A stretch of DNA of 64,000 bases from Clostridium magnum DSM 2767 (GCF_001623875.1 NZ_LWAE01000001.1:558001-622000); one strand, 5' to 3'; counted from the first letter of the stretch, positions 8,116 through 17,546 are shown. Program-made: numbers and translations. The notes: generated by a model from the sequence alone, not told the origin.

Positions 8116-8709
8116 TTACTTTTTTTTGTTTCTAGTACCTTTTTTCTTTTTTTGAACAGAATATCCAAACTTTCCTATAGCTTTTGGTGTAACAGGAAAA
8201 TATTCTCCATGAGAATAGCATATAAGATCAGCTTTTTCTAAATGGATTTTACCATTAGTATCGATTAAATTCTCTTCTACATGGATATTTAAAACTTCCG
8301 CTAAGAAAAGATCATGGCTTCCTAGTGGAGTTATGCTCCTAACTTTACACTCAAGTGTTACAGGGCACTGTTTTATGCCAGGTACATCTACATTTTCGCT
8401 GTCTTCTAATATAAAATTACATTCTTTTATTTTATCTATGTTTTTTCCAGAACGTACTCCACAAAAATCAACACTGCGGACTAAATCTTTTGAGGGTAAA
8501 TTTACTACAAATTCAGAAGTTTCTTTTATGTATTCATAGGATAATCTTTCGGGGCGTATAGCTACAGTTATCATAGGTGGTTTTGTGCAGGCTGTACCAA
8601 TCCATCCAACGGTAAATGCATTAACTTTTCCCTCTTTATTTTTAGAAGTTATAAGTACTGCAGGTACCGGATTTAGCATGGCACTTCCTTTAAAAGATAC
8701 TTTAGTCAT
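8116..8709 (-). CDS. Flavin reductase-like (flavoredoxin) family protein
   Basis: A 197-aa protein. The start is ATG 8709, behind AGGAGG; the longer frame to 8757 passes through the RBS. The N-terminus NPVPAVLITSKNKEGKVNAFTVGW and the PPMITVAIRPERLSYEYI and FVVNLPS segments are those of the FMN-binding split-barrel flavin reductase/flavoredoxin family. It probably binds FMN and takes part in electron transfer or flavin reduction. The C-terminus is a Lys-rich tail (QKKKKGTRNKKK). A perfect palindrome separates it from the upstream helicase gene. Confidence 0.87.
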   Translation of the reverse strand: MTKVSFKGSAMLNPVPAVLITSKNKEGKVNAFTVGWIGTACTKPPMITVAIRPERLSYEYIKETSEFVVNLPSKDLVRSVDFCGVRSGKNIDKIKECNFILEDSENVDVPGIKQCPVTLECKVRSITPLGSHDLFLAEVLNIHVEENLIDTNGKIHLEKADLICYSHGEYFPVTPKAIGKFGYSVQKKKKGTRNKKK

Positions 8710-8742
8710 ATGTTCTGATATCCTCCTTGTACTTTTACAACT

Positions 8743-8785
8743 ACATAAGAAGCTCACAATATTTAATATTGTGAGCTTCTTATGT
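8743..8785. terminator. Perfect 21-bp-arm palindrome
   Basis: ACATAAGAAGCTCACAATATT (8743-8763) is exactly mirrored at 8765-8785 with a one-base centre. It sits between the helicase stop and the flavin reductase start on the minus strand. No clear U-run follows, so it may terminate poorly, stabilise the 3' end, or extrude as a cruciform or binding site. Confidence 0.6.
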
Positions 8786-8823
8786 AACTAATTGTTTGAA
8801 TTGAAAAGATTATTAAAGATTAA

Positions 8824-10389
8824 TTATTTTTTGCTTTTAGCTATTTCTATATTTAGTCTTCTACCCTGTAGTCTTTTTCCTATACATTCCTTCATAATAG
8901 GATTTACAAGTCTTTCTGGTACATCGATAAAAGTAAATTTATCGAATATATCTATATCACCTATTTCTCCAGCATTTACATTAGCGGTTGTTGATATAAA
9001 AGTTACTAAAGATTTAGGAGTAATCCTATCAATTCTACCTACAGATAGGAATAATCTAACATTCTCATCTGATTTTATAGAATTCTCAGTATAATCAAAG
9101 CTGAGTTCTTTTTCAAATAGCATTTTCATAAGAGCAGCAGCTACATCTACTAGGTTATATTCTTCATCTAATTCAGTGGCAACTTGAATGAAATTCTTAA
9201 AGTTATCTTCCTCTAGAGTTTGTTTAATATCTTTAACTATATTTTTATATTTAGTTTCAAAAATTTCATCTATTGTAGGAACATCTTTTCTCTTTATTTT
9301 GCTCTTAGTAGACTTTTCTATTTGTTTTAAGAACATATACTCTCTAGGAGTAACAAGTGAATAAGCAGTACCTTCTTTGTTTGCTCTTCCTGTTCTCCCT
9401 ATTCTATGAACATATGACTCTATGTCTTGAGGTAGTTCATAGTTTATTACGTGAGATACGTCATCAACATCAATACCTCTTGCTGCAACATCTGTAGCAA
9501 CTAGGAAATCTAAAGTACCTTCCTTAAACTTTCTGAGAGTATTAAGTCTTTGATTTTGATTCATGTCTCCGTGCATACCTTCAACATTATAACCTCTAGC
9601 TTGCATAGACTCAACTAGTTCATCTACGCCTCTTTTAGTCTTGCAGAAAATTATAGAACTAGAAGGTTCATCTACATCTAGAATTCTGCATAAAGATTCA
9701 AATCTATCCTTAGCTTTTATTTCATAGTAGTGCTGTTTTATTCTTTCAACAGTCAATGCATTTTTAACTATTTTTATGTGCTTTGCATCTTTTTTCATAT
9801 ACTTGGAAGCTAATCTTTTTATTTGATCTGGCATAGTAGCAGAGAAAAGTAAAGTCTGTCTGCTAGTATTTGATGCTTTAATGATTTCTTCTATATCCTC
9901 GATAAATCCCATGTTAAGCATTTCATCTGCTTCATCAAGTATTAAGAATTTTATTTCACTTAAATCTATGGTATTTCTTTTTATGTGATCTAAGATTCTT
10001 CCAGGAGTACCAACAACAATATCTACACCTTTTCTTAAAGATTTAATTTGTCTATCTATTGGCTGGCCACCATAAACAGGAAGTAATTGAAGTCTTTTGA
10101 ACTTTCCTACACGAGTTAATTCGTCATTTACCTGAATTGCAAGTTCACGAGTTGGAGCAAGTATTAAAGCTGATATTTTAGTGTTATTTTCTATCATGCT
10201 CATCATTGGAGCACCAAAAGCTAAAGTTTTACCAGTACCAGTTTGTGCCTGACCGATTATATCATGGCCTTCTAGGATTACAGGTATAGCTTCCGCTTGT
10301 ATTTGTGAAGGTTCTTCGAACCCCATTGCATCTATAGACTGAAGTATTTTCTCATCAAGTTTTAAATTATTAAATTTTATATTTTCCAT
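8824..10389 (-). CDS. DEAD-box RNA helicase with DbpA-type RNA-binding tail
   Basis: A 521-aa protein. The Q motif GFEEPSQIQAEAIP, motif I AQTGTGKT, PTRELA, DEAD, SAT and HRIGRTGR are all intact over residues 1-370. The C-terminal ~75 residues (VRLFLSVGRIDRITPKSLV ... GRRLNIEIAKSKK) form the RRM-like domain of DbpA/YxiN, which targets hairpin 92 of 23S rRNA. A role in 50S ribosome assembly or RNA remodelling is therefore likely. The RBS sits in a 20-bp tandem duplication. Confidence 0.92.
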   Translation of the reverse strand: MENIKFNNLKLDEKILQSIDAMGFEEPSQIQAEAIPVILEGHDIIGQAQTGTGKTLAFGAPMMSMIENNTKISALILAPTRELAIQVNDELTRVGKFKRLQLLPVYGGQPIDRQIKSLRKGVDIVVGTPGRILDHIKRNTIDLSEIKFLILDEADEMLNMGFIEDIEEIIKASNTSRQTLLFSATMPDQIKRLASKYMKKDAKHIKIVKNALTVERIKQHYYEIKAKDRFESLCRILDVDEPSSSIIFCKTKRGVDELVESMQARGYNVEGMHGDMNQNQRLNTLRKFKEGTLDFLVATDVAARGIDVDDVSHVINYELPQDIESYVHRIGRTGRANKEGTAYSLVTPREYMFLKQIEKSTKSKIKRKDVPTIDEIFETKYKNIVKDIKQTLEEDNFKNFIQVATELDEEYNLVDVAAALMKMLFEKELSFDYTENSIKSDENVRLFLSVGRIDRITPKSLVTFISTTANVNAGEIGDIDIFDKFTFIDVPERLVNPIMKECIGKRLQGRRLNIEIAKSKK

Positions 10390-10391
10390 TA

Positions 10392-10431
10392 AAATTCCTC
10401 TTTCTTCTTTTAAATTCCTCTTTCTTCTTTA
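10392..10431 (-). repeat. 20-bp tandem duplication containing the helicase RBS
   Basis: AAATTCCTCTTTCTTCTTT is present twice head to tail (from 10392 and from 10412). On the minus strand each copy supplies AAAGAGGAATTT, so the mRNA carries two successive Shine-Dalgarno-like sequences. Only the start-proximal one is correctly spaced from ATG 10389. The rest of the gap to 10706 is AT-rich with no ORF and presumably holds divergent promoters. Confidence 0.7.
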
Positions 10432-10706
10432 TAATATAAAAACAAACTCTATCATAACATAGTATTTACACATTATCAATTTTTAATTTCAAAATTTGAA
10501 AATTTTTAAAATTACTTTCATATAATAGAGATATATTTAATATCAAACTTTTTTAGTCAAGGTATTCATATATATATTACCCAAGAAGCTTTTTATTTCT
10601 ACTAATATAAATTATAATATAATGTACTAATATTATTTTATAATTTATATTATTTTATAAGTTATATTAAAAATATTAATTGTAAGAAGATAACTATTTA
10701 GTAGTT

Positions 10707-10730
10707 ATAGTACATTATCTAATGTACTAT
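10707..10730 (+). promoter_or_regulatory. 24-bp palindrome upstream of the M16 peptidase gene
   Basis: ATAGTACATTA-TC-TAATGTACTAT has perfect 11-bp arms, just before the RBS at about 10735. The half-site TAATGTACTA recurs about 100 bases upstream (near 10620). It could be an operator or a leader hairpin. Confidence 0.5.
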
Positions 10731-10749
10731 GAGGTAAAGGAGATATTGT

Positions 10750-11982
10750 ATGTTTGATGGAAAACAAAAAGTTTTGCCTAATGGAATAAAGTTAATTACC
10801 ATAAAAAAAGATACACAAATAGCAGCTATACATGCAGGTATAAAGATTGGGTCTATATATGAAAAACCAAATGAAAAGGGAATATCTCATTTCATAGAAC
10901 ATATGCTCTTCAAGGGAAGTAGGAACAGAACAAATGAAGAGCTTAACATGGAACTAGAAGCATTGGGAGGAGAATATAATGCTTATACAGATAATACAAG
11001 CACAGTATACAGCATAACTGCACTGAGTGATGAGTTAGAAAAGTCAGTAGAACTACTTTCGGATATGCTGATAAATGCGGCCTTTCCAAATGAGGAAATT
11101 GAAAAGGAAAGAGATGTAATACTTGCAGAGATAAGGACAAGTAAAGATGACGTTGAGGACTTCAGCTTCAAAAAAATAAATGAAATAGCATTTAATAAAA
11201 GTCCTTTAAAATATGAGACTATAGGGGACGAAAAGAATGTAAAAAAATTTAACAAAGAGAAGTTGATAAATTTTTATGAAAAGTATTATGTACCAAATAA
11301 CTGTTATATATCCATAGTTTCACCCTTTGATCATGATGAAATATCGGACATGGTATGGAGATATTTTAAAGAGTGGATCTGGAAAGAATTTAAAAGGGAA
11401 GAGGTTATTGTTGAGAATAATATACCTTGTAAAAAGGTTTCTTATAAGAAAGATATAGAACAGAGTACGATAATTTATTTATTTACCTTTCATAACGTAA
11501 ATAAAGAAGAAGAGCTAGCCCTTAGAATATTAAATCATAAATTTGGTGAGAGTGCCAACTCTATATTATTTAGAGAGTTAAGAGAGGAAAGAGGCTTAGC
11601 ATATGACGTATACAGTGACTTGGACTTAACTAGCAATGTTAAAACTTTATATATATATACTGCAGTTGGTGAAGAAAGTATAGAAGAAACTATTAAAGTT
11701 ATAGACGAGTGTATTGATAGAATAAAAAATGAGGAGATTATTTTTGATGATAGCACTATAAAACTTATGAAAAAGGTTTTAAAGACTGCAGTTGCATTTA
11801 CATTAGAAGACTCTACTGATATCGGAAATTATGTACTCCATCAAATTATTGATGATGACGATATTTATAAGTTTGTAAGTGATATGAAGAAGTTGGAACA
11901 GGTAAAGAAAAAGGATATATATGATGTGGCTAAGTTGGTGTTAAGAGAACCTACTATACACATACTGAAAAAGCAGAAATAA
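10750..11982 (+). CDS. M16 family zinc peptidase (insulinase-like)
   Basis: A 410-aa protein with the inverted zinc motif HFIEHMLFKG at residues 47-56 (His47, Glu50, His51) and a downstream glutamate in EEIEKERDVILAEI as third ligand. The C-terminal M16C half carries LREERGLAYDVYSD. This is the processing-peptidase/PqqL/YmxG-like subgroup, two homologous half-domains closing on short peptides. No signal peptide, so cytosolic. RBS AAAGGAG precedes ATG 10750. The recX gene follows after about 50 nt. Confidence 0.92.
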   Translation: MFDGKQKVLPNGIKLITIKKDTQIAAIHAGIKIGSIYEKPNEKGISHFIEHMLFKGSRNRTNEELNMELEALGGEYNAYTDNTSTVYSITALSDELEKSVELLSDMLINAAFPNEEIEKERDVILAEIRTSKDDVEDFSFKKINEIAFNKSPLKYETIGDEKNVKKFNKEKLINFYEKYYVPNNCYISIVSPFDHDEISDMVWRYFKEWIWKEFKREEVIVENNIPCKKVSYKKDIEQSTIIYLFTFHNVNKEEELALRILNHKFGESANSILFRELREERGLAYDVYSDLDLTSNVKTLYIYTAVGEESIEETIKVIDECIDRIKNEEIIFDDSTIKLMKKVLKTAVAFTLEDSTDIGNYVLHQIIDDDDIYKFVSDMKKLEQVKKKDIYDVAKLVLREPTIHILKKQK

Positions 11983-12032
11983 AAGTTATCTGAATTATTA
12001 AGTTTGAAAGTCATATGGATGGAGATTCTAAT

Positions 12033-12881
12033 ATGAGTAAAAAGAAAAACATTATAACAAAAATTGAATTACAAAAGAGAAATAAAGACAGAGTAAATGT
12101 ATATATAAATGAAGAATTTTCATTTGCTTGTAGTGCGGAGCTGATATATACATATAGTTTGTCAAAAGATAAAGAAATAGATATTGATTCTTTAAAAGAA
12201 GTAATTGACAAGGATAACTTTATAAAATGTAAAAGTTACGCCCTAAAAATTATAGAGAGAACTTATAAGACAGAAAGGCAAATTTTTGATAAATTAGTTC
12301 AAAAAGAATATGATGAAAAAATTATAAATAAAACTATAGATTTTTTAAAAGAGTATAAATTTATTGATGATGTAAAATATGCTGAAGCCTATATAAAAGA
12401 CAAGTTAAAGTCTCAGGGGAAAAATAGAATAAAATATGCTCTTATAAATAAGGGAATTAATGAAATTTTAGTAAAGGAAAAATTAAGTTGTCTAGATTCG
12501 GATATCGAAGAGAATACAGCATTAAAATTAGCAGAGAAGAAGTATAGATTACTAATAAAAAATGAATCGGATAATAGAAAAATTTACAAGAAGCTAGGTG
12601 ATTATTTAGTAAGAAATGGGTACAATTTAGATATTGTACAAAATATCTTGAATAATATAGTAAAACAAGAGATAAATGATCTAAATATGACTGAAACTCA
12701 ACAGGAAAGACAAGATGAAGATGTAAGCAAGTTATATGAACTTGCAGAAAAAAGGTATAGTATTATAATGAAATCAGAAGATGACAGCAGAAAGATTTAT
12801 AAAAAGTTAAGTGACTATCTTATCCGCAGAGGTTATTCTTGGGACAATATAAAATCTGTGCTAAATTCTATTATGAAGTGA
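12033..12881 (+). CDS. recX: RecX regulatory protein with duplicated C-terminal module
   Basis: RecX binds RecA filaments and limits recombinase activity. The start at ATG 12033 fits GGAG at about 12021. The N-terminal part (ITKIELQKRNKDRVNVYINEEF) and the three-helix RecX modules are recognisable (YALKIIERTYKTERQIFDKL, FIDDVKYAEAYIKDKL). At 282 aa it is longer than most RecX. The last module is present twice: ALKLAEKKYRLL ... RKIYKKLGDYLVRNGY and LYELAEKRYSII ... RKIYKKLSDYLIRRGY, joined by a Gln/Glu-rich linker. An extra module could lengthen its footprint on the filament groove. Confidence 0.9.
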   Translation: MSKKKNIITKIELQKRNKDRVNVYINEEFSFACSAELIYTYSLSKDKEIDIDSLKEVIDKDNFIKCKSYALKIIERTYKTERQIFDKLVQKEYDEKIINKTIDFLKEYKFIDDVKYAEAYIKDKLKSQGKNRIKYALINKGINEILVKEKLSCLDSDIEENTALKLAEKKYRLLIKNESDNRKIYKKLGDYLVRNGYNLDIVQNILNNIVKQEINDLNMTETQQERQDEDVSKLYELAEKRYSIIMKSEDDSRKIYKKLSDYLIRRGYSWDNIKSVLNSIMK

Positions 12882-12964
12882 AATAATGATATAAATAATA
12901 AAAATGTTTTGGGTTTAAGGCTCAAAACTATTTTTAATAATCTCTATTAAATGAGAGGTGAATA

Positions 12965-14149
12965 ATGATGAATATGAAACTTAATCCTGTAACAGCTGCG
13001 ATAGTAATATTATTCTTCTATCCAATATTAAAAGGTTTTTTATTTAAGTTTTCTTCCCATGATTTAAAATCTGATATAGATGATATAAATAGAAATGTAG
13101 CCTTTGTTATTGCACTATTTATAGGAATCTATTATGGTAAAAAGATTTTTATACAACATGATTATGGTATATATATAGATATTTATAGGCTAATACCACA
13201 AGATATAGTACAGTATATAGAAAATAATACTCTTATAATTTATGCTATAATAATACCTTTGTTAGTGCTGATATGCTACAAAATTATTAGACTTATGTTT
13301 GATCTTATAAACTATTTAACTTTTTATCCCATTTTAGATAGTATAGATAGATTTTTAAGTTCAAAAAGTAATTTTTTTAAAAGGATGATAGGATCACTTT
13401 TCCAAATTCCTAAAGCAGTATGCTACGTGCTCATAGTATCATTTATCTTAAATATGTTATCCATATTTAGTACAAACAATAAATTAAATAAATATTTAGA
13501 GACATCTGAGCCTTATAGTGTTATTTGTGAAAATATTATTATTCCAGTTACTAATTCGCAAATTGCTAAGAATTTACCCCATATAATAAACAACTCATTT
13601 AAGATTGTAATTAGGGAAAATGAACCTAAAGAAACGGCAACCGGTAAGGCTGTTACAAAGGGTAAAACTATAGTTTACTATAATGGAGTTACTCTTGATG
13701 AAGGAGTGAAATCTAACAATGATATAAATCAATTTGCTAAAGGTCTTGTTGAAAATGAAAGTAATACTAAAGCAAAGGCAAAAACATTATATAATTGGAT
13801 AGGAAACAATATATCTTATGACAATGATAAGGCAAATAAGGTTTTAAACAATGATTTTAATGTACAATCCGGGGCAATTACTACCTTTAATTCAAAAAGA
13901 GGAATTTGTTTTGACTACTCCTGCTTATATGTCGCAATGTGTAGAGCAAATAATATAAAGGTTAGACTTATAACAGGAGAAGGATTTAATGGAGTAAGCT
14001 GGGTAAGCCATGCATGGAATCAAGTGTATTTACCTGAAGAAGACAAGTGGATTAATGTAGATACAACCTTTTACAAGGGAGGAAATTATTTTAATAGCAA
14101 AAGGTTTGAACTAGATCACAAAGATGCTCAAATTGCCGGCAAATGGTAG
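12965..14149 (+). CDS. Membrane-anchored transglutaminase-like domain protein
   Basis: This 394-aa protein has about four hydrophobic segments in the first 190 residues and an extracytoplasmic transglutaminase/protease-like domain in the C-terminal half. The Cys-His-Asp triad is visible: Cys in RGICFDYSCLY, His in VSHAWNQVYL and Asp in INVDTTF. Bacterial members act as proteases or cross-linkers at the envelope, or as scaffolds. The start is ATG 12965 or 12968, behind GAGAGGTG. It lies next to a cell-wall deacetylase gene; a wall-related role is inference. Confidence 0.88.
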   Translation: MMNMKLNPVTAAIVILFFYPILKGFLFKFSSHDLKSDIDDINRNVAFVIALFIGIYYGKKIFIQHDYGIYIDIYRLIPQDIVQYIENNTLIIYAIIIPLLVLICYKIIRLMFDLINYLTFYPILDSIDRFLSSKSNFFKRMIGSLFQIPKAVCYVLIVSFILNMLSIFSTNNKLNKYLETSEPYSVICENIIIPVTNSQIAKNLPHIINNSFKIVIRENEPKETATGKAVTKGKTIVYYNGVTLDEGVKSNNDINQFAKGLVENESNTKAKAKTLYNWIGNNISYDNDKANKVLNNDFNVQSGAITTFNSKRGICFDYSCLYVAMCRANNIKVRLITGEGFNGVSWVSHAWNQVYLPEEDKWINVDTTFYKGGNYFNSKRFELDHKDAQIAGKW

Positions 14150-14232
14150 ATAAACAAAATTTTAAAATAATATGTTTTTTTAGCAAAAAGTTGTATAATT
14201 TATGGTGATAACAATATGGGAGATGGTTGGTT

Positions 14233-15114
14233 ATGGAAAAGTACAAAAACAGAATAAAGAAAAATAAACAGAGGAAAAGAAGAAATTTTATTATTATTGT
14301 AGGATCATTATTAATTCTATTTACCATTGGTTTTTATCTAGGTGGAAGAATATCCAATAAAAAAAGCGTTGTAGTAAGTGCAGCTAATAGTACCACAGTT
14401 AATACGGAAAAAGATGGACAGAAAAAAAGTACCGAAGATAGTATGAATAAAAGAGAGACTAATATAACGAATAATAATAATAATAATAATAAAGGCGAAG
14501 GGGGAATTTTTGACCCATATAAGCCTGATGGGAAAAAAGTAGCATATCTTACTTTTGATGATGGACCGTCAGTTAACAATACCCCTAAGATACTTGACAT
14601 ATTAAAACAAAATAACATAAAAGCAACATTTTTTGTTATTGGAGAAAATGCTGAAAAAAATAGTGATTTAGTAAGAAGAGAGGTTGCAGAAGGACATGTT
14701 ATAGGAAACCATACTTATTCTCACAACATGAAATATATATATGCAGACACAAATAATTTTATAAGTGATTTGGACAAGAATGACAAGCTTCTTAAATCAA
14801 TTATAGGTGAGGATTATAACTTAAAGCTTATAAGATTTCCAGGGGGGTCTTTTGGACAAAGATTAGCTCCATATAGAGATGCAGCTAAAAAGGCTGGCTA
14901 TCACCATATAGACTGGAATGACTTAAATGGCGATGCGGAACATAATAATGTGCCAGTTAGTACACTTATGAGCAAACTAGAGAATTATACCACTGAAGAT
15001 CATGTAGTAATTTTAATGCATGATGCACCTGCAAAGGTAACAACGGAACAAGCGCTTCCTCAAGCTATAGAATTTTTAAAGTCTAAAGGGTACACTTTTG
15101 AAACTTTAAAATAA
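14233..15114 (+). CDS. Polysaccharide deacetylase (NodB/CE4), membrane-anchored
   Basis: A 293-aa protein with a basic N-terminus and one signal-anchor helix (FIIIVGSLLILFTIGFYL), then a low-complexity Asn/Lys linker (a run of Asn near residue 80). The CE4 domain follows: motif 1 TFDDGPS, motif 2 HTYSH (metal His), motif 3 RFPGGSFG, and C-terminal VILMHDA. Such enzymes remove N-acetyl groups from peptidoglycan sugars outside the membrane, often giving lysozyme resistance. ATG 14233 has GGGAG at 14218-14222; TTG 14227 is too close. Confidence 0.9.
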   Translation: MEKYKNRIKKNKQRKRRNFIIIVGSLLILFTIGFYLGGRISNKKSVVVSAANSTTVNTEKDGQKKSTEDSMNKRETNITNNNNNNNKGEGGIFDPYKPDGKKVAYLTFDDGPSVNNTPKILDILKQNNIKATFFVIGENAEKNSDLVRREVAEGHVIGNHTYSHNMKYIYADTNNFISDLDKNDKLLKSIIGEDYNLKLIRFPGGSFGQRLAPYRDAAKKAGYHHIDWNDLNGDAEHNNVPVSTLMSKLENYTTEDHVVILMHDAPAKVTTEQALPQAIEFLKSKGYTFETLK

Positions 15115-15155
15115 TATAGGACAAGCCCGAAGCTTAATCAAATTTGTTCAACTAA

Positions 15156-15206
15156 GAATCAGCTGAGATTTAAATGCTTGAAGGGCATCTAAATCTCAGC
15201 TGATTC
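15156..15206. terminator. Terminator hairpin between convergent genes
   Basis: Perfect 17-bp arms GAATCAGCTGAGATTTA (15156-15172) and its complement (15190-15206), with an extra ATGC/GCAT pairing in the loop. It separates the deacetylase and TPR genes. The U-tract is poor, so the strength rests on the stem. Confidence 0.7.
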
Positions 15207-15216
15207 GAGTTTCTCT

Positions 15217-15576
15217 TCATTTTGATTTTGATAAATAGTTCTTTATTATTATATTTATGGCTTTCTCACAATCAATATCATCATTATCTAAGCACCAAGC
15301 AGTATTGAAATATACTAAGGCTTTTCTGTTATCTTGTAACATAGTATAGCAATAGCCAAGGTTAAAGAAATATTTACTTTCTCTTTTTAGATTAATGGCT
15401 GATTTTAGAAGAGGGATAGCTTTTTTGTATTCTTTAAGTTTTATAAAACATACTGCGGAATTATATAATGAGGATGCTTCATTTTCTTTTAATTTAATAG
15501 CTTGTTGGTACATATCTATAGCTCTCTTATAATCCTTAGAATTATAGTATTCATTAGCTTTCTGAAAGTAGCTCAT
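15217..15576 (-). CDS. Tetratricopeptide-repeat protein
   Basis: This 119-aa protein is almost entirely three TPR units: YFQKANEYYNSKDYKRAIDMYQ, ASSLYNSAVCFIKLKEYKKAI and YFFNLGYCYTMLQDNRKALVYF. TPRs are helical protein-interaction scaffolds. No enzymatic domain, signal or membrane segment is present, and the partner is unknown. RBS GGAGG precedes ATG 15576. The 200 bases upstream (15577-15785) contain no ORF I can support. Confidence 0.85.
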   Translation of the reverse strand: MSYFQKANEYYNSKDYKRAIDMYQQAIKLKENEASSLYNSAVCFIKLKEYKKAIPLLKSAINLKRESKYFFNLGYCYTMLQDNRKALVYFNTAWCLDNDDIDCEKAINIIIKNYLSKSK

Positions 15577-15785
15577 TTAACTCCTCCTTAAATATTTATC
15601 CAAAAATATTCCATCTAAAATGTTATCCATATTGTCATTTTTTATTCATGATATAACTATTCAAGCTAGTATTGTTGCTTTTGTATAAGGAATCCATCTA
15701 TTTATATGGAGGAGTGAAATACCAAAGTGTAAAACTAAGTTGTGCCAGTGAATAAACATATAGATTTATCCGATTGTAGCTTCGC

Positions 15786-16589
15786 TTAATGTTGAGATTT
15801 AACTTTTACCCTTTTTTCTATAAATTCTACTATTTCATACATTAAATAAGCTAAAATTGACAGTATTATTATGCTTAGCATAACTGTATCTAGTTGAGAA
15901 ATTTGGCCGCCGAATATTATTAAAAAGCCTAAACCTTCTCTGGCAACTAAAAATTCACCCATTATAACACCGACCCATGAAAGTCCTACATTTATTTTTA
16001 ATGCTGAAACTAATGTAGGAATGGAAGCAGGAAGTATAAGGTAATATAAAATTTGTAATTTAGAGGCACCTAAAGTTTTAAGAAGCTTTATTTTATCTAC
16101 ATCTACTTCTTTAAATCCAGTCAATACGGTTAGTATGGTGACAACTATAGATATTAACAATGCCACTAAGATTATTGCAGTCATGCCATTACCAACCCAG
16201 AATATTATAATAGGAGCAAGGGCTACCTTAGGAAGTGCATTAAGAACAACTATATATGGATCTAAAACCTCTGAAATAAAGTCAGACCACCATAGAATAA
16301 TAGCAATTAAGGTACCTAAAATAGTTCCTATTACAAAACCAAGTATAGTTTCAAAGCAGGTAATCCATATGTGTTTGAGCAAACTACCTTCAGCATAGAG
16401 TTGTATAAGACTTTTTATCATTCTAGAAGGGGTACTAGTTAGAAATGGATCTATCCATTTTAAATCTCCTGCTATTTCCCAAAGAGCAAATATAGATATT
16501 AATATAATAAATCTTGTTGCTATAACCTTTGTTTTTGTTCTTTTTACTTTTTTAATGTACAGTTCATGTTCTCTAAATCCTTCTGACAT
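15786..16589 (-). CDS. ABC importer permease, SsuC/TauC-like
   Basis: A 267-aa protein with about six helices and the EAA cytoplasmic loop (LKTLGASKLQILYYLILPAS) of binding-protein-dependent permeases for sulfonates, taurine, nitrate or pyrimidine precursors. ATG 16589 overlaps the ATPase stop by one base (TAATG), so translation is coupled; ATG 16610 would overlap more and lacks an RBS. The family does not fix the substrate. The matching binding protein gene lies 5 kb away on the same strand. Confidence 0.9.
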   Translation of the reverse strand: MSEGFREHELYIKKVKRTKTKVIATRFIILISIFALWEIAGDLKWIDPFLTSTPSRMIKSLIQLYAEGSLLKHIWITCFETILGFVIGTILGTLIAIILWWSDFISEVLDPYIVVLNALPKVALAPIIIFWVGNGMTAIILVALLISIVVTILTVLTGFKEVDVDKIKLLKTLGASKLQILYYLILPASIPTLVSALKINVGLSWVGVIMGEFLVAREGLGFLIIFGGQISQLDTVMLSIIILSILAYLMYEIVEFIEKRVKVKSQH

Positions 16590-17347
16590 TAAGAGTTCAA
16601 CTCCTTCCATATGTCGTTGAAGTAAGTTCTAAATTCAGGTTCTTCTCTAGATTTTAAAGGTGAATCATGGGACTGAGCGAATTCTATTTTGAATATTTTA
16701 TTTACAGTTGCAGGTCTTGAAGACAGTACTAGTACCCTATTTGACATAGAGATTGCCTCAGAAATATCATGAGTAACCATTATAGCAGTTTTGCCTTCTT
16801 TTTTAATTATCTTAAAAATTTCATCACTAATATTAAGCCGTGTCTGGTAGTCTAGAGCAGAGAAGGGTTCATCTAAAAGTAGAACTTCAGGGTTTAATGC
16901 AAGAGTTCTTATTAGCGCTACCTTTTGCCTCATTCCTCCAGAGAGTTCCTCAGGATAATGAAATCTAAAATCCCATAGACCATAATCGTTGAGAAGACCA
17001 TTGATCTTTTCCCTATAGTTATCTATAGATTTATGCTGAATTTTAAGGCCTAGTATTATATTATCCCAAACGGTGAGCCATTCAAAAAGTTGATCTCTTT
17101 GAAACATATAGCCCATCTTTTTAGAAACAGAAGTCAGCTTTTCACTATCTATATAGACATCTCCAGAAGAAGGGGTTAAAAGTCCTGCTATTATATTAAG
17201 AAGTGTTGATTTTCCACAACCAGAAGGTCCAACTATAGTTAAAAATTCACCTTCTTCTACCTCGAAATTTATGTCATCTAATGCTTTTGTCCAAGTTTTT
17301 AAGGAGTGATAGTTCATATAAATATGATTTATAGATACTTTGCTCAA
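16589..17347 (-). CDS. ABC importer ATP-binding protein, SsuB/TauB-like
   Basis: A 252-aa ATPase with Walker A GPSGCGKSTLL, Q-loop FQRDQLFEWLTVWDN, signature LSGGMRQKVAL, Walker B LLLDEPFSALD and H-loop VTHDISEA. The start is set at TTG 17347, spaced correctly from GGGGATGA; the in-frame TTG at 17365 lies before that RBS. Coupled to the permease gene. It would drive uptake of a small anionic or aromatic ligand delivered by the SsuA/NMT1-like protein at 21981-23009. Confidence 0.92.
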   Translation of the reverse strand: MSKVSINHIYMNYHSLKTWTKALDDINFEVEEGEFLTIVGPSGCGKSTLLNIIAGLLTPSSGDVYIDSEKLTSVSKKMGYMFQRDQLFEWLTVWDNIILGLKIQHKSIDNYREKINGLLNDYGLWDFRFHYPEELSGGMRQKVALIRTLALNPEVLLLDEPFSALDYQTRLNISDEIFKIIKKEGKTAIMVTHDISEAISMSNRVLVLSSRPATVNKIFKIEFAQSHDSPLKSREEPEFRTYFNDIWKELNS

Positions 17348-17460
17348 AGAATCATCCCCTATCAAATTTTAATTGGCAATAGTATACTTCATTATATGAG
17401 CAAAGGCAGTTTATTGTTAAGATAATAGTAAATCAATTGCAAATAAATAATAAGCGCAGA

Positions 17461-17489
17461 ACAGTAAAAATATGTTATAATATTACTGT
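17461..17489 (+). promoter_or_regulatory. Extended -10 promoter inside an inverted repeat (activase gene)
   Basis: TGTTATAAT (-10 at 17476-17481 with a TG extension) is bracketed by ACAGTAA (17461-17467) and TTACTGT (17483-17489). A regulator bound to these arms would cover the -10 element. Confidence 0.45.
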
Positions 17490-17546
17490 AGAGGGCATAT
17501 TACTCAACTAAGGAAATTTAAATATTTTAGATTTAAATTATATATT

